From Populus alba (Eukaryota; Streptophyta; Magnoliopsida; Malpighiales; Salicaceae), in NCBI RefSeq assembly GCF_005239225.2, contig NC_133295.1:10726001-10790000 (forward strand): a stretch of DNA of 64,000 nt. Direction: 5' to 3'. Made by a program: the position numbers and the translations under genes. Of this stretch, positions 1 to 13,284 are shown in pieces; position 1 is the stretch's first letter, and each line of letters begins with the position of its first letter. The notes under the pieces were generated by a model. That model worked only from the letters and a program-made list of their open reading frames with translations. It searched no databases and had not been told where the DNA came from.

Positions 1-2045
1 ATGTATACTCATTTGGGTATCAAATATCAACTAGATAATATTTTCCTGCAATAACAAGTAAGAAATCTGTTAGTAATTTAACAAATATAGATTAACCATA
101 ATTATAGTTAAAATAACATTTAATTTTTCTCTTGTAATTACCTTTCAATGTTTTTAGAAATTTTATTTTGAGATTGTTAATAGCATTCAGAAAAAATATG
201 AGTATCATATGTACTACCTTCTCATTTTACCCAAACAAATATGAATTGCATGTTAAAGCTACATGCAGCCATTACGTTGTGCGTCAGTATACATTTTCTA
301 TTGATAAATGATATTTAATTTTCTTGAGATATATAAGCACACATATATATGACATCAATCGTACCAATGCAATTCTATATGAAAAAAATAATAATAACAT
401 TAGATTGTAATTAATTAACAACAATTTCAAACTAATTTTTATTCCTATTAATGATTAAATACTATATTTGTGTTACCTTGAAAAGAGGTATATTCCTTAG
501 ATTCATTGCAATTTCTCATGGAGTGTTTCAAAATTTAAGATCTTTTGGTTTTATAACATCTACTATGAGCAACCAAACCATTTTTAGCTCTTTATTAAAA
601 GATCAACTAATAATTTCACCTGAATATTAATTTTGAACTTGCTATTTCATAAAGAAATATGGTCATCTTTTCAATAACACCTATCCTTCTTCAATGTTTT
701 AGCTAATATTGTGTTTCTAAATCATAGTACAAGCTTTGCAATGTCGATGTATCCATCCTAAATAAGTTAAAACATTGTTTCCAATGTTCTTTTAAAATTT
801 CAGTCAATCATCTCATGTTTGTAAAGTATGAAACTATACAAGGTTTTTTATTCACATAATTAATATAATACATGTTTAAGGCTCTGGTAGTACATACAAG
901 TAGTTTTTTTTTCCGATCAAACTCCTGCCTCCAAAATTGTTTAACATCCTCATTACTTTAATTATTGTCGTAGTCGTTGTCATCATTACTAATACTGTCA
1001 TCTCCACCATTACTATTAGCACCATTATAATTAATATGATTAATAATATGATTCAATATGTTACAAATACCATACCAAACAGTTTACCCTACATAATAAA
1101 TTCATAATAACTTACAAAACATTAGGCGGGAGAAAAACCTAAGTCGTGTTTTTATATATGAGCTCTTGAGTATAAATGTTTCAAATGCTGGTAATAGTTT
1201 ATCAAGACATTGATCAAGGTGTGTGCCATATTGAAGTTATGCATGCCTTCTATAGGAATGAGTAAATAATAATGTTGAGAGTGAAACAAGAAAATGGTAG
1301 ATACAAAGCCAATAAAAAATATGTACAAACAAATGAATTATGAAATGCAGATAATTCACTATGATCTTCTTTTACATTTCACATGCATTGGTATGCTTAG
1401 ACTTAATTCACTACAAAATTTGATTGTTCTTTTCTTCTTCTTGTTATGAGCCAAGTTTGAATGTTCTATGATATACATTTTCTTTATTAAGTGGAAGGGC
1501 CAATGAGTTATAATCCTATTCTTCTTCTTTTTCTTGTTCTTTTTTTTTAATTTTTTAAATGATATAGTTATTTTTATTATATAATTATAATTGAAAAATC
1601 ATTGTAATGGTAATCACCTAATATATAATTGCTAAGATAGCTCATGTTATGTACTTTTCAATATCAATTAATATCCTTTTCAGTTGAGCAAATAACAATT
1701 TGCTATTGTATTTTCAATCCTCTGTTATTAATAATTCCATTACAATTTTCGCAAAATTTTCTCTATCCAAGTCATTGATGGTTCTTCTTATATAGCAATT
1801 CATCCCTACAAAAAGCCAATCAAGCAATTCAACATTTATTACACATACTAAGCGAGCACTTTTTAAATTAGATAAATAATAAATTTTACAAGATAAGTTT
1901 TTATAAATACATGTTTTCAAGCTTTCATTAAACTAATTTACAACTTGATTATTTATTACATTCATCATCTCATCAAATCTCCTAAGTACTAGTTGGCTAA
2001 CAAGTTCAGTCATTGACTTACGATAATAAGTAAGAAAACCCTGCA

Positions 2046-2080
<35 letters not shown>

Positions 2081-2223
2081 AGCCTTATATGTGAAGAACT
2101 TACAAGGCAGATTCAATTATATAAACTTTACTAAGTAGTAAACTCCAAATAATTTCCATCCATCACATGTAACATCATATAGGCCCATCGGCCTTGCATT
2201 TTATTTCATGCCTTGACAAGCAT
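1..2223. other. AT-rich intergenic DNA, no gene seen
   Basis: Both strands are dense in stop codons and no conserved protein, RNA gene or element end was recognised. An (AT)n microsatellite of about 29 bp lies at 2049-2077. Confidence 0.6.
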
Positions 2224-2592
2224 TTATTCCTTTATATTCTCCACTGGAACTTTATTTATGCTATCTGACAACTCTCTACTCAATTTCTCATTCTGAATCT
2301 GAAAGTAATTTCTTCCGATCTTCATCTCAAGAGCTTTCCCTTTTAAACACATTCTAAAGCTAGAACTTTGATGTAAATCTATCCGTAAACGCACCACTTT
2401 TTTATTACTAAAACAACCTACATACACCCTACCACAGTATTTTAGAGGCAACGCTTTTTGCAAAGGATGTAAAGGGAGTTGAGCTGCATGTTTTTGTCCA
2501 GAGACCACCTTTGAACCAGCATAAGTAGCAAGGTCTACTTTATACCTCAACATGAGAAATCCAGTGTCAAAGTTGACAGCATACATCCACAC
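2224..2592 (-). CDS. Unassigned 122-codon open frame downstream of the amine oxidase
   Basis: An open frame of 122 codons runs on the same strand as the amine oxidase, starting about 330 bp past that gene's stop. I do not recognise the protein. It is basic, with a Lys/Arg/Leu-rich middle and no clear signal peptide or membrane segment. It is longer than chance frames nearby and its base composition is less AT-biased than the flanks, so it may be an exon of an unrecognised gene or part of a long 3' UTR. Its start codon and splice edges cannot be fixed from sequence alone. Confidence 0.2.
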   Translation of the reverse strand: MWMYAVNFDTGFLMLRYKVDLATYAGSKVVSGQKHAAQLPLHPLQKALPLKYCGRVYVGCFSNKKVVRLRIDLHQSSSFRMCLKGKALEMKIGRNYFQIQNEKLSRELSDSINKVPVENIKE

Positions 2593-2925
2593 GTTCCTTG
2601 ATTTTCAACACAAATTACCGAAGTATCAACACTAGTAATGGTTACAGAGAAACAACTGCTACTAGCGAAAACCAAAAAACAAGGTTTTTTTTATACAACG
2701 ATAGACTAATCAAGCATTCAAATCCACAACACATCAACGATCAACAAAATGTCAAATCAAAGCACAAGAGCCCAATCCAGATGTTTATGATGTACAAGAA
2801 ACAATAATTTTGATCTAGCATGTTGTTTAGCACTTGCTGCATGCAGTTCCTTCCCCGCAACACATCAAATGCAGAGGTTCTGTGCTCTTGATGATTGGTG
2901 GAGACTACAGTGGTTTGTAACTGGC

Positions 2926-5900
2926 TTAGAGCTTGGCTAGCACCCCATTTTGAAGTGGCTTCGGTGTTACACCATTGTCTTTAACATCATTGTCTTTGGC
3001 ATCCAATTCGCATGTGCTGGGAGGAACATCCACAGCAGGAGAGCAGTTGAAAAACCCATGAGGCTGCATTCCACAAACACCAGCAGAATCAGAGAAATAT
3101 AGAACATGCACAAAGAAGATCATAATGTAATCCAACATGTTCAGTATAGGACCAAGATTTTCACCACCAAAGTGATTGGATATCTAATCTAATGCTAGTC
3201 ATTACTTGTTCGAATAGCCATCAAATATCTTAAATGATGCTCGTGACCAATCAAGAAAATAGATGAGAATGATCTGATTAGAGTGAACTGAATTTTTAGA
3301 AGGGCTGACCAATATTTTGAGCACTTGCACCGCCATTTGCAATAAATCTATACAAATTTAGCAACATTCTGCTTCATTGTGTAGGACAATATTCATGAGC
3401 ACCAACAGAGAAGTTTCAAAGACATTGAAGAAAGAAATGAAATTGTATGTGCAAAGTAATTACCATAAGCATAAAGCCTAAGCGCTCCACAGGCATGACC
3501 GGCCAATCTTCCAACCGAGGAACATGTGTGATCCCAAACACATACCTGTAATAAACTGAATCAGACAAGACACATGGAAGAGTTTCTGTGACGCTTAGCT
3601 TGTAAATGTTGCATTAAAAATCTACAAACAATATGAGGTATGACAAATTATGAAGCTGTTGATGTTTTCATAGTTATTATGGAACGAATACTCTAGATGT
3701 CATGTTACGACTACTATTTTAGTGGGTTAGTCCAGCACATTCATCACAAACGAGTGTCTGCCAACTTGGTCTTTCAAAAATAGCATGAAGTCAAAGACTA
3801 TGTCATCTGACTAATATAAAATGATGAATCCAAAAGAAGATGAACAAAGGAGGGATTCAGAGACAAACTGAGAGAAGATATTTTCAACTAACCAAAGAAC
3901 TATATCAGTTTCTTCTAAAGGTCGATTCTGCTTAACCCATGTAGCCAGTCCTTCATCAACACGTGGATTTTGATTAGGGAACTCTCCTCCAGGAAACATC
4001 TCACCATGTGTATAAGGTGTAACCCAAAGATTGTGATTTAAAAATGCAGCTCGCCTCAAAAACTTAGCCTCTGAACCAGCCAATGGCAAACAATTGGAAC
4101 CAGGTACTAGCTTGTAGCCTGTTAATTGTCCAGTTCTGTTTACTGTTCTAGTGTTTCTAACCTGAAGAATAAATAGCATGAAATGGTTAACTATGAGATT
4201 TTTCTAAAGGCAAGTACGTATCAGCATAAACTATAAAATTTCTACTCTGGGTGACAGACTCAGTGTCACGTGAACATACTTTTTCTTTTTTCAGTACTAG
4301 CACTTAGGCCCTATTAGCCATTTCATATAATTAAAACCAGGAGTCTTGGCTCCCAGTAATATCTCATGGATACAGTTATGCAGTGAAGCAAACAATATGC
4401 CAGAATAAATACATCCAACATGAAGCATTTCAAGGGAAGAAGCAATTGTATCAGTCCTTAAACAATGACTCATGAAGAGCATCTACAACAGGGGAAAGAA
4501 TGACTTACAATCCAATGGCGAGCTGTTTGTGGATTGCAAGCACGCATTGCTTCCAATTCTGATCGGAGCAGCGTCTCTTTGGCATAAAATGCATTATTGT
4601 GGACATTTTTCTCCCCAGGTTTCTCAACTTCAACATTTACCTCCACAACCTGCACAAGTGAAAAAATAAATAAATAGAGCCATCTGTTATATACATATAA
4701 AAATAGGGGTATATTGTAATTTTAAAAAAGCAAACCTCTCCAGAAACATACATCGAACTTTTATTAACAATACAGAACTAAGGAATTATGAAACAAAGAC
4801 TACGGATGCAGCGTGCAATGAGATGCATCATCTCATGGTGGCTGAGAAATCTTGAAGATTGACTACAGAAGCATTGGCATTAACGAGGAATTGTATTCAT
4901 TTGCAGAAATGTCATGCATTTTTTAATCTTCTAACTACTTTAAAAAAGTCAGAAACTCTCCAAAAGTAACTCCCAATTTTGTTCTCTAATAGAATCCTCC
5001 CTCTTTTAACACAAACACACACTCGAACTTGACTAGCAGGCATTGCACGACCTAAGCACTTTAAAACTTGAAATAGGAGCTCATTAATTCATTGCAGAGT
5101 ACCTGATTGAAAGCTTCACCAGGTCTGCAATCAACAGCCATGTCCATACGAGCAACAAAAAAGTGTTGATGAACTGGTGCATAAAGACCTGGGGCAATGG
5201 TAGTGCCATATTTTCGAGTCTCCCCGGGTTGTAATGCTCCTAAGCTAAGGATTCCCGTAAGCTTAACTTCAGCTTCGATTTTTCCATCCTGTAACAACAA
5301 ACTTACATGTCATTTTCATTCTCAAGAGTGAACAGTACAACCAATGACTACACAAAACACAATCTATCACTTCACTTAAATCAACATTTGGAGAATAGGT
5401 GCAGCTAGGTAATAGGAAAGACATGGTATTCCACAAAGTTCATACATTATACTGTCATTGGTCCATAAAGTAGTGTAGACGCTGTAAAATTATGCATATT
5501 GTGACTGACACCTTCTCATAGGTCACAAGGGCAACATCTAAATTAGCATAGATGTGTATGGATGGAACACAAATAGTATAGGATATAACTTTCCTGATAG
5601 AAGTGCCAGAAAAATCCATATTCATAATTAGCAACAGTGCAAATAAACGACACCGTCAGCCGCCTAGACCTTCGCACTTCTGCTAAACCTGTCCTCCAAT
5701 CCTGATGCTTCCATAGAATTCCATGATCCTCTTCATGCAAACATACACAATTTTCAATTGTTTCAATACCTCCAGTGAAGTTTGTAAAGTGTGCATCAAA
5801 GTATTTAATAAAGCCCAAACAATCACAGCCCTGCAATGGTAGTTTTTATTATTATCAAATCTACCAAAAAATATATAATTTAATTTGTAGCATACTGCGT

Positions 5901-8900
5901 AAAGTAGTTAACAAACCTTTTTTAGGGAATGTGCATTTTTACCAAGGCCATCTTCCCCTGCATCAAACGCATTCTTACGGTAATGTGGCTCATTTGGATC
6001 TCCATAAGGAACTACCATCTCTACAAAGCTTAACCTGTGGGCTAAAGGTCGTCTCCCTCTACTACCATCAACATAGGCAACTGAATGTATAACCAAGCCC
6101 TCCCTGGGAGTGAATCCAATGCGAAAATTCCACTGTCAACCAGCAAGAATAGAATCAGGTTCTTCATCATAATTTTCTGAACTTAATAACAGATAAATTT
6201 AACAAGTCGTCATGTACCTTCTGCCATTCTACATAGTGTCCATTAACACGAAAGCTTGGACCTTCAGGCTGGATAATTTGTAAAGGTTTCACATCACTTC
6301 TATCAACACCACCTCTTGTTTCACCAGGAGTATAGTTCCTCAATGGATCAGCTGGAGGTAAGGGAACAAGTTTACGGTCTTCAAATTCAATGACCCTCAT
6401 GTTTTGCATATCAACAAGTACATGGATGCCCTCAACTGGACGTGCATAACCATTTTCCATTGGACAGTCACTCTCAGTTCTACAAAATATAAGTGGTTTG
6501 GCAAGTCTTCTGCTTGGAGCATCAGCATCACTGTGGTAACCAACACACCTGCACCATAAATATGTACATGAAATATCAATAACTTCACACCATCCTATTG
6601 CAACTTCCCAGCCGCTAATATGAGGAAAGAAATTAGCATACCAGGCATCAACCATCAGAAGGTCCATGTCTTCAATACCTCTTTTTTTCATTGCCTCTCT
6701 AAATGGAGGAAAGTCTTTGACAACAGCTTCACATTCAGCATATTCAACAGCATCCTGAACTTACAAATAGAATATTTAAACAAAGTAACAACATAAATGA
6801 GTGAGCAAATAAAACTCTATCTATCAGATACTAATAAGTCATTTCAAATATATCAGCTCCTAAAAGTTACAAAATTGATAATGCACTTATCAGCTAAGAA
6901 AACAGGTTTCATCTTCAGAACAGGCTAATGGGCCCTTAAATATGACATTTACTAAAACAAAATAGCTTATAACAAACAAAATCAAACAAAGAATAATTTC
7001 TTTGATAATAAGTTGATGAAGCCATGAATTAGAGATTTCTGAAATTACTTGCTATCTAAGGTTTCAAGATATTGGAACATGACAGGTTCCCTCAATTGGA
7101 AAAGTGTGCAGTTCAAAACTTAGACACATGGTTGTTACAAGACTCGTCATTGACAAGTATAGCATCTATAATTCTAGTTTCTTAACTATTTTGTGATTAC
7201 TAACTGGGATAACTCCCAATTAAATAAACAGTAGTTGTAAATATTTACTTTTATCATTAGTGCAACTCAAAGACCGAATGAACATGAAGAGTGGAAGAAG
7301 TAAGAATAAATGCCAGCAAAAAATGACAAACCATTGGAGGCTGAACATCTGGAACAACTTGAGATGAAATCACTTTTCCTCTATGATGTCCACCTCGAGT
7401 TGCTGCATGTACTTCAGAGAGCTCCACAATCCATAAGCTTGTCTCATTTGACCGTTTGTTGTAAACAACAAGTCTAGCCCTTCTTGGAGGCAACTTTGTA
7501 GGTATTATGGGTCCACCTTTTGATCTGGGAAGCAATGATGGTTGGAAAGGAGGAAAGAAATATGCATCCGCCAGTGCAACAACATGCTTATCCGGTTCAA
7601 ACAGAACCACCTCAATGAAACGCATGCTATCTCTGAGCTGAAACCGAAAACACAAATTAGCTTACTATTTCAGCAACTATCATATCATTTTACAAGAGAA
7701 TTTAGGAAAAAGAGAAATAGCATATGTAATAACCTCAGGAGTGGCTCCAGCAGCCCTAACAGTTGCCACTGCAACAGAGATTTCAGCAGCAGACAAAGGA
7801 TCCAAAGGATGGCTGGTCTGAGCCCTTAACATGACTGGGATAACAGCTGAACATAATAAAACAAAGACCATCAACCAACCAAACAAAATATATACTGTGG
7901 CATCATCAATTGAAAAGCTGCTGCCGGAGAGAACAGTGAACCGCAAAACAGAATCCAAGAAAGTCAATGACTTTTTCACATCAGAACAAATAAGGCATTA
8001 TCCTGGTTAATAATCATGAAATAAAGCAAGGGCGTGTCGTGAGTCACCAAGATGGGGCAGTGGAGGGTATTCATTCTGTGCCATGTAAGACAGCTTCATC
8101 ATTGAGCTGCATACCCTCATCGACACATTGACTATAAATTATTCTCTTATAAATTTTCAATGAGTGACTATTTAATTTTTTTTCTCCCCATCAAAGTGAG
8201 CACATTGTTATCCTCCTTTGGCTGTGAAGTAATATTCATTTGTTTTCCTTCCCATATTTTTAATGCTAGTTAAAAAGCGAAAATATAAAAGGATTAGATA
8301 ACTTGTGAAGTAATTTTACCGTTGCACTAATCTTATAATTATTATTCAATTAATCATTTAACAAAATTGATGAATTTTGACATGATTTTTTAACTTTTGA
8401 TTTTACATATGTCGAAGTACAGCTCTATATTTTAATTATCAGTATATGTGACCTTCTTTTAGTCAGTTGCATTGGTAGCATTAAAAGATATAAAAATAAA
8501 TAAAATAAGAGTATAACACAGATTAATTAATTAGATAATCTCTTTAAACCTAGTGATTTTAATTTTTTCAATCTTTAATTATCTTTAATAATAAATTTAT
8601 AGTGAAGAATTTTCTTTAATTATCTACTTTATCTGTTTTCATTTGAATCTTGATGCTATATATTCTTTGGCTTAACTCAATATTACCAATACTCTGATGA
8701 TCTCAATCAATTAACAACAATTCATTAAGTGGAACTAAATATCCATTTCTCAATGATTAGCAATCAACAAAAAACAAAAAATAAAATGATATAAATAATA
8801 TTTAGTCAAATGTTAATGAAAATTAACATCTTAGAGAAATAAAAATTAAAGGCATATAGAAATTGTTTCTTATCCTTTCGGACCTAAATGTCTAGCACAG

Positions 8901-10237
8901 ATCCAATAGCAATGACACTGGTGTTCTAGCTACTTTCTTGTCGTCCCAAATGAATGGTGTGATTGGAAAACATTTAGAAGAAATTTATTATTGTGTAAAG
9001 TGACTAAATATAAAGAATTTATTAATTATTTTGTCAATTAAATAATTTAGTATTTTCACTTCACAGAATGTTTTTCAACTCATACAAAGGTATGGGATAG
9101 GGCATCTTCAACTTATTTTTTCAAAACTTGAGTAATCCACATGGAGATATGCATGTGCTAAATTTCATTTAAAGATTATTAATTTTTTTTCTTTTGGATA
9201 TTTCATAGAACAATTTTCCAGTGAAGATTCATCTTAAAACAAATGAAAAGAAAATAAATTTTGTAATTAAGCTCGAACTTTTTAATGAAATGGAACAAAG
9301 ATCATTTAACATGTTTGACTATTGCAAAATTATTAAAACAACCTCATACACGCACACACACATGCTTTTCTTTTTTAGGAGTGAAAATCATAGAAAGATG
9401 ATAGAAATTGAGTTTACACACATATTTCTTTAGAAGAATACAGTTTGATAGATGTTAATAAATCTAAGTAGAAAAGGTTGATTTTTTTGGTTTTTCCTTT
9501 TCTTCTTCTTTTTTCCAATCGAGGATGCTTTTGTTTTGCTGGGAATAAAAGTTTGTTTGCTAAGGTAGAAATGTTAGAGAAGAATTTTAATGTAAAAATT
9601 CAATTAATGATAATATATAAATGGAGATTGAATAAACAAAGGTAATAAATGTGTTTAGCTTTTGTCTATATTCTTAATTAAAAGGAATTAAAATCCAATT
9701 TCAAATAAACGTATAATTAATCCAGTGACCCAGGATGAGATAGAAATGTCTCAATCTGATTAGAATCAATTTTATCTCAATAAATCATATTTAATTTGTT
9801 CTTGATTATCGAGAAGCATGCGCCATCTTTAGCTCTCCAATACCAAGAAAATAAATATATACAAGTTTACAGTATATTCAGCAGATTTTATAAAAAAACA
9901 TCACGATGATCCCGGTGATGATCAAAGACAATGGAGGCGAGGCATTCGGATAGTGAAACAAAACATATCAAGAGTCGATTTATCAGAGATAAATGAATAT
10001 AAAGCAAGGAATGATCGAGAAAAGGTAGAGAGAGGAAATACTTTTAGTACCGGAGGCTGTTTTGGAAGGTTCTGGAAGAGAATCGACAACGGGGCGGCGA
10101 TCAGCGGAGGGAACCGTCCAGTCTTGCGGAACCAAAGATGAGGAGGAGGTGGCGTCACGGCGAATGGGAGGAGGAGCGGGAGTAGTAGAGTCACAACAAG
10201 GAGGAGAAGGCGTCGTCTTTTTCGAAGTTGAGGCCAT
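2926..10237 (-). CDS. CuAO3: Peroxisomal copper-containing primary amine oxidase (12 exons, 775 aa)
   Basis: Copper/topaquinone amine oxidases oxidise primary amines such as putrescine to an aldehyde, H2O2 and ammonia. Exons in transcript order: 10042-10237, 7734-7846, 7332-7637, 6642-6754, 6218-6548, 5917-6132, 5594-5830, 5103-5288, 4509-4649, 3893-4161, 3464-3545, 2926-3063; they total 2328 nt and all phases join. The cofactor motif N-Y-E-Y has its modified Tyr near residue 494. The likely catalytic Asp is near 410 (FDAGEDG), and the copper ligands are His544/His546 (HQH) and His710. The protein ends in Ala-Lys-Leu, a PTS1 peroxisome signal. The Ser/Pro-rich N-terminus has no secretory signal. 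Intron 1 is 2.2 kb, AT-rich, and holds no recognisable gene. The donor after exon 7 reads CAG|GAAAGT instead of CAG|GTAAGT; every other junction checked is GT/AG. The order and motifs match the Arabidopsis At2g42490 type (from memory). Family assignment is secure, orthology likely. Confidence 0.93.
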
Positions 10238-10519
10238 TGCAAAGGATTCACAAGCTCACCAATCCCACAAAGAAAAATCTCTTTACAATTTACTGACATA
10301 CAACACTCCCTTTTCTTCTTCTTCTTCTTTACCACCCTCTGATCTTCAAAGAAAACAAATACAGGAATTCCTCTTATTTATTATAGAAATAAGGGAAGAA
10401 AGAAAGGTGTGGTGCTTGTTGAGAGAAATGTGAAGAGAGAGAAGCAAAGAAAAGTATGATCTGGAGGGCAAGAGGAGTGGGGGAGTCATAGAGAGAGAGA
10501 GGAGTGCTGTGTAGCAGGT

Positions 10520-10527
10520 TTTATATA
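10520..10527 (-). promoter_or_regulatory. Probable TATA box of the amine oxidase gene
   Basis: On the minus strand this reads TATATAAA, about 285 bp upstream of the ATG. Transcription would start near 10490, giving a 5' UTR of about 250 nt rich in CT/GA runs. Position and match are reasonable; there is no transcript evidence. Confidence 0.45.
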
Positions 10528-10794
10528 CAGAGGGGAAGGTGGTGGTGTACCACCTGCGCAAAGAGAGATGTGAAATTTTGAGAGGATAATAAGGTATTTT
10601 TCTTTGTTTTGTTTTTTTGTAAAATGGAAATTTAGAGGGACTTATCAAGATAAGTAGGTTTTGATAGGGGGGTGTGCTTGTGCTAATGTACATATATTAG
10701 GGTCCAACAATAATTTTTCTTTTATATTAGCTTGATAAGGCCAATCGAGATTTCCTTCTTTCCTGTTTTTCTTTTATTTTTAATAAGATTGTAT

Positions 10795-11000
10795 TTTTAT
10801 TTTAATCACATTTATGATAGTAATTATTTTTTAAAATATTTTTTATTTAAAAATATATTAAAATAATTATTTTTATGTTTTTTAAATTTTATTATTAGTA
10901 TCAGCATATCAAAACAATCTTAAAATAAAAAAAATTATTTTAAAGTAAATAAAAAAAAATTAAATTTTTTTTAAAATATCTTTAAAATACAAAAACAAAC
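10795..11000. repeat. AT-rich MITE-like dispersed repeat
   Basis: It carries the phrase family 'ttttaaaatattttttattt ... atattaaaataatt ... catatcaaaacaatct ... acaaaaacaaacac'. The same family recurs at 22190-22365, 57412-57640, 58275-58445 and 59935-60370. Ends are degenerate, so the class is uncertain. Confidence 0.45.
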
Positions 11001-11009
11001 ACGATACTA

Positions 11010-11240
11010 GGAGTGATCATTTTCGGTTTAATTTTTATTAAAAAAAAAAACTAAACCAAAATTTAAAAAAAAACCGAAATCGGTTTAAATTGATCAATTT
11101 CAGTTCGGTTTTTTAGGATAAAAATCGATTCAAACCGATTTGACTCGGTTTTGGCTTGGGTTTTTTCCATTTTGGCTCGGTTTTTTCCAGGTTTTTCCGG
11201 TTTGGATTTAGTTCGGTTTTTTCAGTTTCAAGCTTATAAA
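11010..11240. repeat. CGGTTT-rich dispersed repeat
   Basis: Irregular repetition of 'ttcggtttt' and 'aaccgattt' in both orientations (for example 11025-11110 and 11105-11220) forms imperfect inverted arrangements. A shorter block with the same words, including repeated 'aaaccg', lies at 36940-37020. This composition is common in plant non-autonomous transposon remnants; the class is not resolved. Confidence 0.5.
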
Positions 11241-13101
11241 ATCAAATTAAACCGGTCAGTTTTTAAAAGAAATTAATTAGTTTAATAAGTTTTTTTAATT
11301 TAATTTTTTTAATTAATTTTTTTAATTTTCTTAATTAATCAGTTTTTTAATTTTTATTCTCACCATGCACGATACTTTTAATTAACCCACTTGCTCCTTT
11401 TCTTTTCTCGCAATTTCGAAATTGTTCCCCTGCTTTGCCCTTTCCAAAATGCCAAGCTTACAAAATGCCAAGCTAGTCTTCTTCATGACTCCCAAGTGCT
11501 AACTTTAATAATGATTCCTATTCTGAGTAATGTTAAAATTGATGTGACAAGAAGCAACAATTTTATTTTTTTTCATGTCTTTTTTCGGGATTGAAGTGAT
11601 AAGTCTCTTGATATTTCTTAATTAAATGGAAAAATATTTAAGCGATTTGAGGAAAGACGATGCTGCTAGTGTTTCTTGGACTCTCCTCTCTCCTTTCTAT
11701 TGTTAGAGATTTTCTTTTCGTGTCTAAGATAGATCACATCATTGTTTGAAAAAAATGGAATTGACCTTACATCTTCAATTGAAGTCATTTCAAGAAAATA
11801 TTTTTGAGAACAAAATGGATTTTAAGAATTTTTTAAAGAAAATAACACGACTTAGTAAAGGTTATTTAGTCAAAAGTTATTTAATCAAAAATTATTTAGT
11901 CAAAAGTCAGAATATATCTTTCATATAGTTTGAATATAACTATGTTTCTAATTATGAGTTAATGAAATAGCAATTGTTTAGTCAGAAGTTAGAATGCATT
12001 TCTCATACAAATTAATTAAAATTTACATAAATCAATCCAAAATTTTATGAAAATTCAATGATAGAAATGAGATTTAAGATCTAATAGCTAAGAAAAGAAG
12101 AGAAAATAAGCTAATGTAAAGAGAAATGGAGGAAGAGAAAGAAGGAATAGGTCACCAAAAACACAATGAAACTTTATTTTCGACATGTTTAGTATCGTTA
12201 GAAAGATTTCAACGGGATAATTTTAACCACACCTTGAAAAATCATCAAACAAAGATATAATTGGTTAGAGATTTTATATGTGGTTAATGTGGGGTTAACA
12301 TAGTTTAAAGGTTTTGTTTAGGGTTAATTTGGTGGTCTTCCAATGTATAGTTAACTTGTGTTATTTTTCTAAATTGTGTTATAATGGTAAAAGACTTGTA
12401 TTTTGATGACATAATATAACATTTCAAAAATAATATAAATCATATATATTAGTGATAAATTTAATTTTTTAAAAATAATACCATTGTTAATGAAAATTGT
12501 AATAATAATTTTTAATATTATTATTAGTATGATAATATTAATATTTTATCTTTGTTGAATCCTCGTATTGTAACAAACAAAGACAAAATCATCACTTAGT
12601 CTCTTATGCTCTAGCTTATTTCACCTTTTAGAATGGATAAATTCAAATAAATTTTAATTTCTCTTACATCTAGTTGCACTATAACATTGACTAAAAACTT
12701 GAATAGCTACATTACTCCTACCATACAACTAATAATAAGAAAAAAAAAAGTTAATTAGATTAAATATTATAGATACAGAAACAACATTTATATTTAAAAA
12801 TATAATTTATACCTTCTTCTCCTCTTAAGATATAAATGAAGATAAAGTAGCATAGTTTTTTTTGTTTTTTTATTTTATAATGGGAATCAAGAACAGGTCA
12901 CATGTCTTGACAGTACTGTACACCAATATCTTAGCATATATTTTAAAAACCAGAGAAATAATAAAGAAGGTAAAAAGTTGAAAAACATTCCTCCCCATGC
13001 ACATGACTGCTGTCGGTGCATGTTGCACTGTGATGACTAGACAATATATGCCCCCGTGATTAAACAAGTCCTCGTGTGTCCAATAATAATAATAAATAAA
13101 A
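11241..13101. other. AT-rich intergenic DNA, no gene seen
   Basis: Only short frames occur. A short direct repetition of the words 'ttatttagtcaaaagt' is visible around 11860-11910. No protein or RNA gene was recognised. Confidence 0.5.
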
Positions 13102-13284
13102 TTTATAATTCATCTGATTAAATTTTAAATTTATATTTTAAAAATTACCGGTTTGAGTTTTTATAAATTTTAAAATTATTGAAAGCTTATATAATCATTA
13201 ACTTCAAAACCCGTGAGATTAATTAAGGTACGAACAAATTAGTCTGGACATCCACATTAATAATAATAATAATAATAATAATTA
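13102..13284 (+). mobile_element. tRNA-derived SINE copy
   Basis: A degraded A-box region (about 13104-13125) is followed by a B-box-like 'ccggtttgagtttt' (13149-13162), then the family body ('cattaacttcaaaacccgtg') and the 3' word 'ggacatccacattaataat', ending in an (AAT)n tail. It matches the copies at 15661, 28633, 57000, 59295 and 61178. Edges are approximate. Confidence 0.6.
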
